From Mycobacterium colombiense (GTDB lineage: Bacteria; Actinomycetota; Actinomycetes; Mycobacteriales; Mycobacteriaceae), in NCBI RefSeq assembly GCF_003284975.1, contig NZ_QMEU01000009.1, forward strand, positions 1 through 64,000: DNA of 64,000 nt. The letters run 5' to 3'. Positions 49,501-59,089 of the stretch are shown one piece after another. The notes under the pieces are model-generated. The model worked only from the letters and a program-made list of their open reading frames with translations. It was not told the DNA's origin and did not search any database. The position numbers were made by a program, and so were the translations under genes. The first letter of the stretch is position 1. Each line of letters opens with the position of its first letter.

Positions 49501-52500
49501 GTCAATTCCGCCCGGCCCAGGTAGCCGCACGCCACCGCCGGTCCGCCCAGATACAGGTCACCGACCACCCCGATCGGGGCGGGGTTCAGCCGCGCGTCGA
49601 GCACCAGTGCGCGCATCCCCTGGAGCGGGGTGCCGATGCGGACCGGCTGCCCCGCCAGCAGCGGCGCAGTGGTGGCCCAGATCGTGGCCTCGGTGGGACC
49701 ATAGCCGTTGAACATGCACCGCCCCGGCGCCCACGCGGTCACCAACTCGTCCGGGCAGGCCTCACCACCGACGATCAGCGTGGACAATCCAGCCAGCCGG
49801 GTTCGATCCAGCGTCGAGAGCAGCGTCGGGGTCATCACCGCGGCGTTGACCCGATGCTCCTCCAGCAAGGCGGTCAGCGCCTCGCCGGCAAAGACCTCCG
49901 GCGGCGCAACCACCAACGCGCCCCGCGCTCCCACCGCGACCAATAGCTCGCCGAGCGCGGCGTCAAATGTCGGGGAGAGCACCGCCAGCATCCGGGCGTG
50001 CTCGCCCATGCCGAATACCTCGCGGTGCGCCGCGGCCACCCCGGGCAGACCGCCGTGGGTGACCGCCACACCCTTGGGGGTGCCGGTGGACCCCGACGTG
50101 AAGATCACATAGGCGGTGTTATCCGGTCCCAGCGACGCCAGCCGGTCGGCGTCGGTGATCGCCCCCGCGCACCGCCCAGACAGGTCCAGGCCGTCCATGC
50201 GCAGCACCGCGCGCGTCCCGGCCCCGGCCACGACGTCGGCATCGCGGGTCAGGACGCACACCGCGTCCACCGTGTCCAGCACCGTGGTGATCCGCTCGAC
50301 GGGGTGAGTGGGATCGACCGGCACATACACGCCGCCGGCTTTCTGCACCGCCCACCACGCCACCACCAGCTCCGTGGACCGGCCGATCGCCACGCCGACG
50401 GCGCGTTCCGGACCCACTCCTGCCTCGATCAGCACTCGCGCCAGCCGCGTCGATGACTGGTCGAGTTCGCGATAGGACAGGTTCCGGGCATGATCGACGA
50501 CCGCCACCGCGTCCGGGTCGGCGGCCACCGCCGCTGCCAACAACTCCGGCGCTACTCCCGTCGGCGCCTCGACGCCGGCGCCAGACCACCGCGAGAGCAC
50601 CAAATCCCGCTCCCCGGGATCCAGCAACGCCAGGTCGCCCACCACCACCGACGCGTCCGCTACGACCGCTTCGATCACCCGCTCAAACCACGTGACGAAG
50701 CGCTCGATGGTGACCCGGTCGTACAGATCGGTCGCGTAGGTCACGACGCCGGCGGCCATCGGCGCGGTCGGGTCCTCGGAGGGCACCTCCCGCAGATCGA
50801 CGTCCAGGTCGAACTTGGCGGTGCGGCTGTCCACCGCGAGTGGCTCGACGCTGAGCCCGTCCAGAGCCACGTCGGGGCGCACATTGTTCTGGAAGGCCAA
50901 GGCCACCTGGAACAGCGGATGATGCGCCGTGGAGCGCACCGGGTTGAGCTGCTCGACCAGCCGCTCGAAGGGCAGATCCTGGTTGCTGTAGGCGTCCAGC
51001 GCCTTCTGACGCACGCCCTCGAGCACCTCGCTGAACCGGTTCGCGGGTGTCACACCCACCCGCAACACCCACGTGTTGACGAAGAACCCGACCAGCTCAT
51101 CGAGCGCCGCATCCATCCGGCCGGCGATCGGGGTGCCGATCGCGAGGTCTTCGCCGGCCCCGGCCCGGTGCAACACCACCGCCATGGCAGCCTGCAACAC
51201 CATCGAGGCGGTCGCATTATGCGCAGCCGCCAACGCCTTGATTCCGGCCCACAGCCGCGGATCGAGGTGCACGTCCACCGCATCGCCGCGGTAGCTCGGC
51301 ACCGGCGGGCGCGCCCGGTCCGCCGGCAGCGACGCCACCTCGGGTAGATCGGCCAACTCCTGCCGCCAGTACGCCAGCTGCCCGGCGATCACGCTGTCGG
51401 GATCGGACTCGACGCCCAACCATTCCCGTTGCCAGAGCGTGTAATCGGCGTACTGCACCGGCAACGGCGCCAACTGCAGGGTCTGGCCCTGCCGGCGCGC
51501 CCGGTATGCCTCGCCGATATCTCTGGCCATCGGCGCCAGGGACCACCCGTCACACGCGATGTGGTGCACCACAATTCCCACGACATGCTGCTCCGGGCTC
51601 ACCGCATAGATCTGCGCCCGAATCGGGATCTCGGTTGCCAGGTCAAACCGATGGCCGGCCAGCCCCACCAGCTCGCCGACCAGATCCTGCTCCGCCAACG
51701 ACACGACTGCCGGGCTCCCGCGACGCCACATCCCCGCCTCGGCCGGCAGTACCTGCTGGAACGGCACACCGTCGATATCCGGAAATATGGTGCGCAGCGT
51801 CTCGTGGCGGGCGATCACGTCATCGATTGCCGCCGCCAGCGCCTCGACGTCCAGCAACCCGCTGATCCGAAACGCGGTCGGCATGTTGTAGGTCGTCACC
51901 CCGCCCTCGAATCGGTCGAGGAACCACAACCGGCTCTGGGCATACGACAGCGGCACCACCGTGGGCCGCTCGCCGGCCACCAGCGGCTTACGCCCATTCC
52001 CGGCCCCGCCGATACGGGGCGCCAACTGGGCGATCGTGGGCGACTCGAACACCGTGCGTACCGCAAGGCCGGCGTCCAGGGATTTGTTGATGGCGGCGAT
52101 GACCCGCATGGCAGACAGCGAATCCCCGCCCAGGTCGAAGAAGGAGTCATCGACCCCGACCCGGTCGAGCCCGAGCACCTGGGCGTAGATGCCGGCCAGG
52201 ATCTCCTCGGTGAGAGTAGCCGGGGCGCGGTACCGATCACCCTCCCCGTATTCGGGCGCCGGCAAGGCCCGGGTATCCAGCTTGCCGTTGACCGTGAGCG
52301 GCAGCGCATCGATCACCACCACCGCCGCCGGCACCATGTAGGCCGGAAGCCGCTGACCCAGCCATGCCCGAACCTCGGCCGGGTCAGCGGTTCCGGTGAC
52401 ATAACCCACCAGCCGCTTGTCGCCGGGGCGGTCCTCGCGGGCGATGACCGCCGCGTGCTCCACCCCGTCGAATGCGGCCAGCGTCGCCTGGATTTCGCCG

Positions 52501-55500
52501 AGCTCGATGCGATATCCCCGGATCTTGACCTGCTCATCGGCGCGCCCCAAATACCGCAGCTGCCCATCGGGACCCCAACTCACCAGATCCCCGGTCCGAT
52601 ACATCCGCGCGCCGGACTCGCCGAACGGGCACGCCACAAACCGCGACGCCGTCAGCCCCGCGCGCCCCAGGTATCCGTACGCCAGTCCGCCGCCGGCCAC
52701 GTACAACTCCCCGGTCACCCCGACGGGCACCGGGTGCAAGCCGGTGTCCAGCACGAAAAAGCCGAGATGGTTCAGCGGCAAGCCGATCGGGCTGACACTG
52801 CGGTCGACGTCGGCGACGGTGATTTCCCGGAACGAGGCGTGCACCGTCGTCTCGGTGATGCCGTACATGTTGATCAGCCGCGGTGATCGTGGGTGGCGGT
52901 CCAACCACGTCCCAAGGCGCTGCGGTTCGAGCGCCTCGCCACCGAACACCACCATCTGCAGCTTGAGCCGTTGCTCGGACTCGGGTGCCCGCGCATCGGC
53001 GGTTTGCAGCGCATAAAACGCCGACGGCGTCTGACTCAATACGCTGACCTGTTCGGCAATCAGCAAAGCGTGCAGCTCTTCAGGCGAGCATGTCACGGAC
53101 TCCGGCACCACCACGAGCCGTCCGCCGTGCAACAGCGCACCGAAGATTTCCCACACCGAGTAGTCGAAGGCCAGCGAGTGACACTGCGTCCACACCTGCC
53201 CCACCAGCTGTTGGTCCGCATTCAAGGAGTCCAGTAGCCGGATCACATTCTGGTGAGCGACGGCCACCCCCTTGGGAACCCCGGTGGTGCCCGAGGTGTA
53301 GATCAGGTAGGCGATCGCTTCGGGACCTGGGGCCGGCAGGCCCGTGCACGGGCAGCCGAGGATGCGCGGGTCCGCGACGTCGATGACCGGCAGGCCACAA
53401 CCGTCGAACCGCTCGGCCAGTCCTGCGGTGGTGATCGCGGCGATCGGTGCGGCATCGGCAACCATGAACTCCATGCGCGCGGTCGGATGCGCCGGGTCGA
53501 TCGCCAGATAGGCCGCCCCGGTCTTGAGCACCGCCATTACCGCCAGGACCGCCTCGGCCGACCGTGGCAACAGCAGCGCCACATTCTGTCCCGGGCCGGC
53601 GCCCAGGGCGGCCAGCAGGTGCGCCAACCGGTTGGACGCCTCGTCGAGCTCGCGGTAGGTCATCGACTGGCCTGCGAAGGTGACCGCCGCCGCCTCTGGC
53701 GTGCGCGCCACCTGAGCGGCGAACACCGCCGGGATCGACGCCACGCTTGGCACCGTCCGGGCCAGCGCCCCCCGGTTACCGATCTTGTCCAGGTGGGTGT
53801 GCTCGTCGGCATCCATCAGGTCCACCGACGACAACCGTCGGCTGGGGTCGGCGATCATGGCCGTCAATGCGCGCCGCAACCGCTCGATCAGCGCCTCGAT
53901 GCTGGCCGCGTCGAAGACGTCGGTGCGAAACTCCACGTCCCCGGCGATTCCGGCGGGGTCCCCGGCCTGGGTGAAACGTTCCGCGAGGGTGAACGTCAGA
54001 TCCATGCGCGCCGATTGAGTGTCCACGGGCAAACGCGTGACCTTCAGGTCACCCAGGTCCAGCCCGGCGGCGGGGTCGCTGGTGTGCCCCGGGAAGTTCT
54101 GCCAGGCCAACACCACCTGTATCAGCGGGTGGTGGGCCAGGCTTCGGGTCGGGTTAAGTCGATCGACGAGCACCTCGAAGGGCACGTCTTGGTGTTCGTA
54201 GGCGGCGACGCTGCGCGACCGCACCTGGGCCAGCAACTCGGCCACGGTGGGGTCCCCGGCCAAATCGGCCCGCAGCACCAGGGTGTTGATGAAGAACCCC
54301 ACCAGCTCATCGAGCGCTGGGTCGCTCCGTCCGGCCGTCGCGAATCCGACTGCCACGTCGCTGCTGGCGCTGAGCTTGCCCAGCAGTACGGCCAGGGCGG
54401 CCTGGATCACCATGAAGCTGGTCGCGTTGTGCTCGCGTGCCACCGCGCGCACCCGCTCTTGGAGCTCGGCCGGCCAGTCCACGATTACGCTGGCGCCGCG
54501 GTAATCGGCCACCGGCGGGTAGGGCCGATCAGTGGGCAACGCCAGGCGCTCGGGCAGCCCAGCCAGCTCCTGTTCCCAGTAGGCCAGCTGCGCAGCGATC
54601 GGACTCTCGCGATCGGCGACATCACCCAACTGCGTACGCTGCCACAGCGTGTAATCGACGTACTGCACCGGCAACGGCGCCCAACCCGGGGCTTGACCCG
54701 CACACCGGCTGGCGTAAGCCAGTCCCATATCACGCACCAGTGCGGTGATCGACCAGCCGTCGGCGGCGATGTGGTGCACCACGGCCACCAGCACGTGTTC
54801 GTCGTCGGCGACGCGGAAAAGCTTTGCCCGCAAGGGGATCTCGGTGGCCAGATCGAACGTGTGGCACGCCGCGGCGTTTACGGCCTCGCTGAGGCGGCCT
54901 GGCGACCAGCCGGTGGCATCAATGATCTGCCAACCGAAATCAACTTCTTCTGAAGGGATAACCACTTGCTGCGGTGTTCCCGTGGGCGCCGTAAACAGCG
55001 TGCGGAGGGTCTCATGGCGGGCCACCACATCGGCCAGCGCCGCACCCAACGCCTCGGCATCCAGCCGTCCACGCAGCCGCAGTGCGGCAGGTATGTTGTA
55101 GATCGGTGACGGTCCCTGCAATTGGTCGATAAACCACAACCGCTGCTGGGCAAACGACAGCGGAACCGCCGCAGGCCGCTCCACCACCGCCAACGGCTCA
55201 AGCCGACTTGCGCCCGCGCAAACGCGGAGCGCCAACTGGGCCACCGTGGGCGACTCGAACACCGTGCGCACCGAAAGCTCGGCGTGCAGGCTGGTTTCGA
55301 TCACCGCGATCAGGCGCGTCGCCAGCAGCGAATCCCCACCCAGATCAAAAAACGACTCGTCCGCCCCGACACGCTCGACGCCCAGCACGTCCGCGTAGAT
55401 ACCGGCCAGGATCTCCTCGACCGCACTGGCAGGTGCGCGATATCCGGCGTTCTGGTATTCGGGTGCGGGCAGGGCGCGGGTATCGAGTTTGCCGTTGACC

Positions 55501-58358
55501 GTGAGCGGCAGCGCGTCCAGCACGACCACCGCGGCGGGCACCATGTATTCGGGCAATCGCTCGGCCAGCGCGGTACGCAGTGCGCCGGGATCGACTGTCC
55601 CGCTGCTCGATTCGGTGACATAGCCGATGAGGCGCTTGTCGCCGGGGCGGTCTTCGCGGGCGATCACGACCGCTTGCTCGACGCCGTCGAGGGCGGTCAG
55701 TGCGCTCTGGATCTCGCCCAGTTCGATGCGGTAGCCGCGGATCTTGACCTGCTCATCAGCACGCCCCAGATACTCCAGCTGCCCATCGGCACGCCAGCGC
55801 ACCAGATCCCCGGTCCGATACATCCGCTGCGCCGACGCAACGGTGAACGGGCAGGCCACAAACCGCGAGGCGGTCAACGAGGCCCGACCCACATACCCGA
55901 CCCCGACCCCGGTGCCGGCCACATACAACTCCCCGACCACCCCGGCGGGCACCGGGCGCAACCAGCTGTCGAGGACAAACAGTGCGGCCCCACTGACCGG
56001 CGAGCCGATCGGCACCACACCAGCGCCCGCGGACAGCGGGGCGCTGATCGCTACACACATCGTGGTCTCGGTCGGGCCGTACGCATTGACCATCACCCGA
56101 CCAGGCGCCCACCGATCCACCACCTCGACGGGGCACGCCTCACCGACCACGGCCAAGGCCACCGACTCCAATCCCTCGACCGGCAACGTCGCGAGCGCAG
56201 ACGGCGTCTGAGTCAACATGCTGACCCGCTCGGCCGCCAAAACCCGATGCAACTCGTGCGGAGAACTGGTCACCGGTTCAGAGACCACCACCAGGCGCCC
56301 ACCGCGCAACAGCGCACCGAAGATCTCCCACACCGACACGTCGAAAGCCAACGAGTGACACAACGCCCACGTACCCGTCTCCGGCAGGCCCGCGCCCAAC
56401 GACCCCAACAGTTGGGTCACGTTGGAATGGGTGAGCGCCACCCCTTTGGGCACCCCGGTGGTGCCCGAGGTGTAGATCAAGTACGCGATATCGGCGGGCT
56501 CGGGGCCCGTCAATCCGGTACTGGGCTGGGCATCCACAGCGGGATCGTTGACATCGATGACCACCACGTCATGGCTGTCGAGCCGCTTGGCCAGCCCACC
56601 GGAAGTCACCGCGGCGATCGGTGCGGCATCGGCCAGCACGAATCCGATCCGCTCATCGGGTACTGCCGGGTCGATCGGCAGATACGCCGCCCCCGTCTTG
56701 AGCACAGCCAGGATCGCGGCCACCGCCTCGGCCGAACGCGAAAACAGCAGTGCCACAATCTGTCCCGGGCCCGCACCTCGGCCAGCCAACATGTGCGCCA
56801 GCCGATTCGAAGCCTCATCGAGCTCGCGGTAAGTGACCGACTGGCCCTCACCCACCACCGCTACCGCATCCGGAATCCGGGCCACATGAGTCGCGAACAG
56901 CGTCGGGATCGACACTGGCACACTCGCCGACTCGCTCAACACCGCGCGATTGCCGATTTCCCCCAGCCGGGCATGCTCACCCGCGCCGAGCACATCCACC
57001 GATGACAGCGGCCGGGCCGGGTCGGCGGTCATCGCCACCAACACCCGCTCCAACCGCCCGATCAAATCGCGGACGTCACAGTCAGAAAGCCATTGTCCGG
57101 CGCCCCCGAACCCACCCGTCGTGGCGCCGGGCTGCATGCCGAGAAAAAGCCGATCGTGGTCGCTGAAAAAGTCCAGCCCAAGCTGATCGACGAGATTGGT
57201 GTGGGTCAGTGTGCCCGAAACCGTGGCACCAGCGATATTCGCCAGATTTGTAGTCGGAATGAAATTGAGGATTATGCGATTCGACCGCCGCGCAGAGCCG
57301 CGAAGACGCCTGTTCTCGATGAGGTGCACCGGGAACCGCTGATGGTGCAGCGCTTCTCGCAGTCGCGTGTCGACATGTTCACAAAAACTGGCAACCGAGG
57401 ACCCCGGCGAAGCTTTTAACACCAGTGGGACGAACCCGGTAATCATGCCGGGCACCGCCTGTGTCTCCGGACGCACCCGCCTGCTTACCGGAAATTCGAA
57501 CACCACCTCGGAGCTTTCGACGTCGCATCCACCCACCAGCAGCGCGCACGCCGCAGCGATCACCGAAGAGCGGCGCACGCCCAACGCCTGCGCCAATTTT
57601 TGGATCCCGGCGACTACGGCGGGGTCTAATTCAACGGGTGGAGACGCCTCATATGGCTCACGCGCGCCCGCTGCGGGCGCCGCGCGATAACGCGGTTCGC
57701 TTTCCGCCGGCAGGTTCTTGGCCCAATAGGCCTCATCATCGAGGTAATCGGTGGACGCTTCGTATTCCAGCTCGCACGCAATCAGATCACTCAGCGATCC
57801 AAAGAAGACGGGGGGAATCGGTGCGCCCGAAGCCAGGGCGTTGTAGACCTCTCCGATCCGATGGCAAATAAGGGCAAGGCCCATTCCATCCGCCACTATG
57901 TGGTGGCAGCACACGAAAAGATAAAACTCGTCCGGCCGCGTTTGCAGTAACGCAAATTTGAACAGCGGGCCATCAAGCGGCATCACCGTGCTCTGAATCG
58001 AGGCTGCCAGCCGATAGGCTTCCTGGACGGGGTCCTGCGAGCCCATGTGCTCATAGCAGGCGAGCTCAACGTCCGGGTAATCGACCGCCTGCTGAAAGAC
58101 CTGGCCATCCACCTGGAAGAAGGCGGCTCTAATCGGTTCGGCCTCGCGCACCACTTGCCGGATCGTGTGCTCAAGCAACCAAGGGTCGACCGTGCCCTCG
58201 ATTCGCAGAAGATAGCCCAGTTGCCACCTCGCACCTTGGTGGTCCGTTTGCTGCGCAAGCCAGATGTCTAGCTGTCCGCGCGTCAGCGGGAATGGGCCAC
58301 CGTCGGGTTCCGTCAGTTGTTCGCGCCCAGCCTGCAGCGCCCGGTCATCAATCGTCAT
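40518..58358 (-). CDS. Five-module nonribosomal peptide synthetase with terminal thioesterase
   Basis: 5946 residues. Order: starter C-A-T / C-A-T / C-A-nMT-T / C-A-T / C-A-T-TE. The five carrier serines are at about 1010, 2080, 3533, 4585 and 5640; the thioesterase serine (GWSFGG) is at 5766. There are no epimerase domains. The first C domain (HHIVADG, His153) resembles lipoinitiating starters, so residue 1 is probably N-acylated by the PKS/FAAL product. Residue 3 is N-methylated. The C domain of module 4 has HEIAADG, with Glu3718 replacing the catalytic second His. AAGGA precedes the ATG at 58358, which lies 17 bp after the mbtH-like gene. Modules 1, 2, 4 and 5 are near-repeats; module 3 differs. 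The product is predicted to be a lipopentapeptide; glycopeptidolipid synthetases (four residues, two proteins) do not match. Confidence 0.95.
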   Translation of the reverse strand: MTIDDRALQAGREQLTEPDGGPFPLTRGQLDIWLAQQTDHQGARWQLGYLLRIEGTVDPWLLEHTIRQVVREAEPIRAAFFQVDGQVFQQAVDYPDVELACYEHMGSQDPVQEAYRLAASIQSTVMPLDGPLFKFALLQTRPDEFYLFVCCHHIVADGMGLALICHRIGEVYNALASGAPIPPVFFGSLSDLIACELEYEASTDYLDDEAYWAKNLPAESEPRYRAAPAAGAREPYEASPPVELDPAVVAGIQKLAQALGVRRSSVIAAACALLVGGCDVESSEVVFEFPVSRRVRPETQAVPGMITGFVPLVLKASPGSSVASFCEHVDTRLREALHHQRFPVHLIENRRLRGSARRSNRIILNFIPTTNLANIAGATVSGTLTHTNLVDQLGLDFFSDHDRLFLGMQPGATTGGFGGAGQWLSDCDVRDLIGRLERVLVAMTADPARPLSSVDVLGAGEHARLGEIGNRAVLSESASVPVSIPTLFATHVARIPDAVAVVGEGQSVTYRELDEASNRLAHMLAGRGAGPGQIVALLFSRSAEAVAAILAVLKTGAAYLPIDPAVPDERIGFVLADAAPIAAVTSGGLAKRLDSHDVVVIDVNDPAVDAQPSTGLTGPEPADIAYLIYTSGTTGVPKGVALTHSNVTQLLGSLGAGLPETGTWALCHSLAFDVSVWEIFGALLRGGRLVVVSEPVTSSPHELHRVLAAERVSMLTQTPSALATLPVEGLESVALAVVGEACPVEVVDRWAPGRVMVNAYGPTETTMCVAISAPLSAGAGVVPIGSPVSGAALFVLDSWLRPVPAGVVGELYVAGTGVGVGYVGRASLTASRFVACPFTVASAQRMYRTGDLVRWRADGQLEYLGRADEQVKIRGYRIELGEIQSALTALDGVEQAVVIAREDRPGDKRLIGYVTESSSGTVDPGALRTALAERLPEYMVPAAVVVLDALPLTVNGKLDTRALPAPEYQNAGYRAPASAVEEILAGIYADVLGVERVGADESFFDLGGDSLLATRLIAVIETSLHAELSVRTVFESPTVAQLALRVCAGASRLEPLAVVERPAAVPLSFAQQRLWFIDQLQGPSPIYNIPAALRLRGRLDAEALGAALADVVARHETLRTLFTAPTGTPQQVVIPSEEVDFGWQIIDATGWSPGRLSEAVNAAACHTFDLATEIPLRAKLFRVADDEHVLVAVVHHIAADGWSITALVRDMGLAYASRCAGQAPGWAPLPVQYVDYTLWQRTQLGDVADRESPIAAQLAYWEQELAGLPERLALPTDRPYPPVADYRGASVIVDWPAELQERVRAVAREHNATSFMVIQAALAVLLGKLSASSDVAVGFATAGRSDPALDELVGFFINTLVLRADLAGDPTVAELLAQVRSRSVAAYEHQDVPFEVLVDRLNPTRSLAHHPLIQVVLAWQNFPGHTSDPAAGLDLGDLKVTRLPVDTQSARMDLTFTLAERFTQAGDPAGIAGDVEFRTDVFDAASIEALIERLRRALTAMIADPSRRLSSVDLMDADEHTHLDKIGNRGALARTVPSVASIPAVFAAQVARTPEAAAVTFAGQSMTYRELDEASNRLAHLLAALGAGPGQNVALLLPRSAEAVLAVMAVLKTGAAYLAIDPAHPTARMEFMVADAAPIAAITTAGLAERFDGCGLPVIDVADPRILGCPCTGLPAPGPEAIAYLIYTSGTTGVPKGVAVAHQNVIRLLDSLNADQQLVGQVWTQCHSLAFDYSVWEIFGALLHGGRLVVVPESVTCSPEELHALLIAEQVSVLSQTPSAFYALQTADARAPESEQRLKLQMVVFGGEALEPQRLGTWLDRHPRSPRLINMYGITETTVHASFREITVADVDRSVSPIGLPLNHLGFFVLDTGLHPVPVGVTGELYVAGGGLAYGYLGRAGLTASRFVACPFGESGARMYRTGDLVSWGPDGQLRYLGRADEQVKIRGYRIELGEIQATLAAFDGVEHAAVIAREDRPGDKRLVGYVTGTADPAEVRAWLGQRLPAYMVPAAVVVIDALPLTVNGKLDTRALPAPEYGEGDRYRAPATLTEEILAGIYAQVLGLDRVGVDDSFFDLGGDSLSAMRVIAAINKSLDAGLAVRTVFESPTIAQLAPRIGGAGNGRKPLVAGERPTVVPLSYAQSRLWFLDRFEGGVTTYNMPTAFRISGLLDVEALAAAIDDVIARHETLRTIFPDIDGVPFQQVLPAEAGMWRRGSPAVVSLAEQDLVGELVGLAGHRFDLATEIPIRAQIYAVSPEQHVVGIVVHHIACDGWSLAPMARDIGEAYRARRQGQTLQLAPLPVQYADYTLWQREWLGVESDPDSVIAGQLAYWRQELADLPEVASLPADRARPPVPSYRGDAVDVHLDPRLWAGIKALAAAHNATASMVLQAAMAVVLHRAGAGEDLAIGTPIAGRMDAALDELVGFFVNTWVLRVGVTPANRFSEVLEGVRQKALDAYSNQDLPFERLVEQLNPVRSTAHHPLFQVALAFQNNVRPDVALDGLSVEPLAVDSRTAKFDLDVDLREVPSEDPTAPMAAGVVTYATDLYDRVTIERFVTWFERVIEAVVADASVVVGDLALLDPGERDLVLSRWSGAGVEAPTGVAPELLAAAVAADPDAVAVVDHARNLSYRELDQSSTRLARVLIEAGVGPERAVGVAIGRSTELVVAWWAVQKAGGVYVPVDPTHPVERITTVLDTVDAVCVLTRDADVVAGAGTRAVLRMDGLDLSGRCAGAITDADRLASLGPDNTAYVIFTSGSTGTPKGVAVTHGGLPGVAAAHREVFGMGEHARMLAVLSPTFDAALGELLVAVGARGALVVAPPEVFAGEALTALLEEHRVNAAVMTPTLLSTLDRTRLAGLSTLIVGGEACPDELVTAWAPGRCMFNGYGPTEATIWATTAPLLAGQPVRIGTPLQGMRALVLDARLNPAPIGVVGDLYLGGPAVACGYLGRAELTAERFVADPYGPAGARLYRTGDLVRWAPDGTLEYLGRADAQIKLRGHRIELGEIENTLLGCPQVTRAAATVHESKTGSHLVAYVTLEQTTTAEHDAETVEAWQQLYDEAYGADVEAPEFGMDFRGWNSSYTDDPIPLEEMEEWRSATVDRILRLHPARVLEIGVGSGLLLSQVAPMCSEYWATDFSAPTIRRLQAAVAGRSWGDRVRLQVQPADVAAGLPEGHFDLVVLNSVVQYFPSARYLTDVLAVAMRLLAPGGALFIGDVRNHSLQGAFQTGIALARSATDIADADEIRQRVQRAVLGEAELLLAPEFFTTWAAGHPSTAGLDIEVKRGMADNELNRYRYDLVVRKSPAPVRSLAGADSWAWTQCAGLGGLRDRLVAQRPDTVRVTEIPRAGLISDVHIEQALVDGLSLKDALALADGADAVVPEQLHRLGESAGYHVAVTWGAQPGTVDAVFIAAADAEQTSALTDLYLPADGPHRVTGYANDPQTNTKITAVRQQLSAWLPEYMVPTHIVVLDEFPMTTSGKIDRKALPAPVFATTAFRAPQTQTEKILAGIYAEVLGIDKIGVDDSFFDLGGDSLSAMRLIAAVNTRLDADVSVRAVFEAPTVAQLASHVGEGGGLEPLMPVERPAVVPLSFAQSRLWFIDQLQGPSPLYNVVLPLRLAGPLDVDALGAALVDVVGRHESLRTLFPAVEGIPRQLVVPAAQADFGWDVVDATGWPAGRLQEAIRATVSYGFDLAAEIPLRAKLFRIAEDEHVVVAVVHEIAADGWSTTRLVRDLGVAYASRCEGQPPGWAPLPVQYVDYTLWQRAQFGDLDDTESRIAAQVAYWEQALAGMPERLQLPTDRPYPAVADQRGARVAVQWPALLQQQVARVGREHNATGFMVTQAALAVVLSKLSASSDVAVGFPIAGRRDPALDELVGFFVNTLVLRVDLTGDPTVAELLAQVRARSLAAYEHQDVPFEVLVERLNPARSLAHHPLVQVVFAWNNFPGQIDVPATGLNLGDLQVTPLVGDTQTAKMDVVFFLKECWTEAGEPAGISGTVEYRTDVFDAASIEALIERLERVLVAMTADPTRRLSSVDLLGEGEHARLDQIGNRAALTRPALPRVSIPVLFAAQVTRAPEAVAVTCAGRSMTYRELDESSNRLAHFLLAEGVGAGTPVALLLSRSMEAVVAILAVLKAGAAYLPIDPAAPAERIGFLLDDAQPIAAITTADLRVRLDERQLLVIDVDDPRVDIYPSTGVPGPAPDDIAYLIYTSGTTGVPKGVAITHHNLTQHVESLNAGLPTGRVWTQCHPYVFDFSVWEIWGALLHGGRLVVVPESVTSSPEEFHALMVAEQVSVLTQTPSAVAALPVEGLESVALLVGGEACSAEVVDRWAPGRVMVNAYGPTEVTIYAAMSAPLAAGSGVVPIGAPVSGAALFVLDAWLRPVPVGVVGELYVAGGGLANGYVGRSSLTGSRFVACPFGAPGQRMYRTGDLVWWGADEQLRYLGRADEQVKIRGYRIELGEVQAALAALDGVQQAVVVAREDRPGDKRLVGYVTGTASPAELRTALGERLPEYMVPAAVVVLAALPLTPNGKLDTRALPAPAYQNAGYRAPASPVEEILAGVFAEVLGTDEVGVDDSFFDSGGDSLLAMRLVAAIETGLGAELSVRTVFEAPTVAQLALRVGVDGARREPLVALERPAVVPLSFAQQRLWFIDQLLGPSPVYNMAAALRLSGRLDADALGAALADVVARQQSLRTLFPAVDGTPRQVVIPAERADFGWQVVDATGWSADRLQDAIDPTVRHSFELATEIPLRAKLFRVAEDEHVLVAVMHHIAGDGLSMAPLVADLGVAYASRCAGRAPGWAPLAVQYVDYTLWQRAQLGDVADADSPIAAQLAYWEQELAGLPERLALPTDRPYPPVADYRGASVMVDWPAELQQQIRRVAREHNATSFMVIQAALAVLLAKLSTSNDVAVGFAIAGRDDPALDELVGFFVNTLVLRVDLSGDPSFTEALDQVRARSLAAYEHQDVPFELLVERLNPTRSLAHHPLVQVALAWQNFAGPDNDLAAGLALGDLQVTPLSADTRVARMDLTFTLAERFAEAGQPAGIGGSVEYRTDVFDAASIEALIERLRRVLAAVSADPSRQLSAVDLLDEREHAHLDGIGNRAALTAAQSTAVSIPTLFAAQVARTPEAVAITCDGDSMTYRDLDHAADRLAHLLAGHGAGPGQTVALLFSRCTEAIVAILAVLKTGAAYLPIDPAHPDARIEFILADVAPIAALTTTELTDRFGEYSCDLVVIDVNDPGINSYPCTDLSAPAPDDIAYLIYTSGTTGVPKGVAITHHNVTQMFGPPDIHLPAGPSTLGHSLAFDASVEEMWRTLLHGGRLVVVPESVTRSAEDLHALLVAEQVSVSSQSPSPLAMLSPEGLESMALLVAGEACPAEVVDQWAPGRLMVNEYGPTETTVCASRSAPLVAGSGAPPIGSPLPGAALFVLDQWARPVPVGVVGELYVAGVGVGVGYMFRAGLTASRFVACPFGAPGTRMYRTGDLVKWGPDGQLQYLGRADEQVKIRGYRIELGEVRAALAAIDGVDQAAVIAREDRPGDKRLIGYITGTADPVDTRTKLMQRLPGYMVPAAVVVLDALPLTGNGKLDTRALPAPEYQRGDRYCAPTTPTEEIMAGIYAQILGLERVGVDDSFFDLGGDSLSAMRLIAAINTSLDANLAVRTLFLAPSVRSLSQQLDQDTAEVELVPVEFLKQGAGRPLFCIHPAGGLVWPYYALGDYLDCPIIGIQQTPQNGEAEPESIREMAVTYADRIQGVDPTGPYNLLGWSFGGIVAHEIAIELQRRGCVIAHLVLLDALLVTDSGVDLPNVGEQDVLEEVLRLCRIDVPEQNEPLTVERVEALLREQGIVEFARYKQLVDFGVQNINRNQALAQVHEPGVFDGDITLFSAMRDKGDRGSCPTQSWRPYVSGDINSYPIECAHLEMLTAESLFQYGPHIKALMETEPARID
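40521..44498 (-). other. NRPS module 5 and thioesterase: C - A - T - TE
   Basis: Condensation His near 4771 (HHIAGDG), A3 loop near 5267, carrier serine near 5640, then a type-I thioesterase (about 5690-5935) with GWSFGG and a C-terminal His in CAHLEML. Pocket by eye D-A-E-S-L-A-E-V-C resembles the lysine code D-A-E-S-I-G-S-V-C, with acidic residues that suit a basic side chain. The TE segment is clearly less GC-rich than the module cores. Confidence 0.72.
44499..47648 (-). other. NRPS module 4: C (His to Glu) - A - T
   Basis: The condensation motif reads HEIAADG, with Glu3718 encoded at 47205-47207. The A3 loop is near 4208 and the carrier serine near 4585 (in DSGGDSL rather than DLGGDSL). 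Pocket by eye D-F-W-T-L-G-A-I-Y, not assigned. Everything else in the C domain looks like its sister modules. Confidence 0.75.
47649..52013 (-). other. NRPS module 3: C - A - N-methyltransferase - T
   Basis: Condensation His near 2266 (HHIACDG), A3 loop near 2755 in a different form ([11 protein letters not shown]). A SAM-dependent methyltransferase is inserted after the A8 region (about 3050-3420; SAM loop [12 protein letters not shown] near 3118), followed by the A10 lysine (TSGKID) and carrier serine near 3533. Pocket by eye D-A-G-V-I-G-G-I-W; not assigned. The insertion predicts an N-methylated third residue. Confidence 0.75.
52014..55223 (-). other. NRPS module 2: C - A - T, predicted Thr
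   Basis: Condensation His near 1196 (HHIAADG), A3 loop near 1687, carrier serine near 2080. Pocket residues by eye D-Y-W-S-V-G-M-V-H are close to the known threonine code D-F-W-N-I-G-M-V-H, so Thr (or allo-Thr) is a fair prediction. Confidence 0.75.
55224..58358 (-). other. NRPS module 1: starter C - A - T
   Basis: Starter condensation domain (about 15-440) with intact HHIVADG, adenylation domain about 480-900 (A3 loop [11 protein letters not shown] near 627) and carrier serine near 1010. Aligning the A domain to GrsA by eye gives pocket residues D-V-W-T-A-V-A-M-C, hydrophobic and loosely Phe-like; the amino acid is not securely assigned. Confidence 0.75.
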
Positions 58359-58375
58359 CGGATTTCCTTCGCGGT

Positions 58376-58609
58376 TTAGACGCCAGAACCCCGGCGCTCA
58401 GTCGCCAGCCTGGTTCGTAGAGTCTTCGGCCGGATATCGGGCCAGTTCTGTTCGATGTAATCCAGGCACGCAGCGCGATCCGCTTCGCCGTAGACCATCT
58501 GCCAGCCGGCCGGAACGTCGGCGAATGCCGGCCACAGGCTGTGTTGCTCTTCGTCATTGATCAGGACGAAAAAGCTGCCATTGTCGTCGTCGAACGGATT
58601 GATGCTCAC
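58376..58609 (-). CDS. MbtH-like protein
   Basis: 77 residues. The family core is complete: [30 protein letters not shown] and NWPDIRP. MbtH-like proteins bind adenylation domains and are often needed for their folding or activity; this one should serve the adjacent NRPS, which starts 17 bp downstream. GTG start at 58609, with GGAGG four bases upstream. First gene of the NRPS operon, downstream of copy 2 of the shared upstream region. Not the mycobactin-locus MbtH, since no mycobactin genes surround it. Confidence 0.95.
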   Translation of the reverse strand: MSINPFDDDNGSFFVLINDEEQHSLWPAFADVPAGWQMVYGEADRAACLDYIEQNWPDIRPKTLRTRLATERRGSGV

Positions 58610-59089
58610 TAGTCCTCCAAGTTCTCGGATTGCGCACTTGCTGTTCTCGACCGGGAGCTCGGGGCTTGACCGAGCAACGGTCTACACATGATCGGGAGCG
58701 TATGGGTTTGAATCCTGTTGTAAGGCTTATCAAGCCGCGTAGCGTAGTAACTGCACACACATAGAGTGGTCAGCGCACGCCGACACAGCAGCTTGCGTAG
58801 TCGCAGACAGTTGTTCACTAAGGATGCACGTGTCAACGTGGAATTGATTCTGCAACAGCGGTTTCCGTCGCGACTGCGGGTCCGAGCTTTCAGCAAACAC
58901 TCGGTACCGATTCGATGGCCACAGAGGATCACCCGACGCCGACTAGACAGCTGTGCGCCGGGTCCGACATGCGCGGATACAGTCACCCCCACCCCGGGGG
59001 CCGGGTTGAGACCTGTGTCGAACGCTCCCTATCTAGGCTGATGTACGCATTTTGAAAGTGCCGTCGTGCCGATACGGGCGGTGATGCCG
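58610..59089. other. Intergenic region upstream of mbtH/NRPS
   Basis: 480 bp between the TPP-enzyme stop and the mbtH-like start. It contains copy 2 of the shared upstream region (58697-58868). Open frames across it have no start signals. No tRNA or repeat other than the shared region was found. Confidence 0.6.
58697..58868 (-). promoter_or_regulatory. Shared upstream region, copy 2 (mbtH/NRPS promoter)
   Basis: Matches copy 1 upstream of the PKS. On the minus strand the candidate -10 TACGCT (58746-58741) is followed at the likely transcription start by the perfect inverted repeat GGCTT-GAT-AAGCC (58735-58723), then ACAACAGGATT. The distal shared block (58847-58868) lies 136 bp from the proximal one, against 139 bp in copy 1. 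The palindrome could be an operator or a 5' UTR hairpin; in copy 1 one base of it is changed. Confidence 0.65.

Noticed and set aside
27829-58609. Glycopeptidolipid (mps) or mycobactin (mbt) locus
   Set aside because: GPL synthesis uses two proteins and four modules with epimerases; mycobactin needs salicylate and hydroxylation genes. None of these is present.
58704-58722. GGTTTGAATCC in copy 2 of the shared region, resembling a tRNA T-arm
   Set aside because: No acceptor, D or anticodon arms can be built around it, and copy 1 does not preserve the T-loop consensus.
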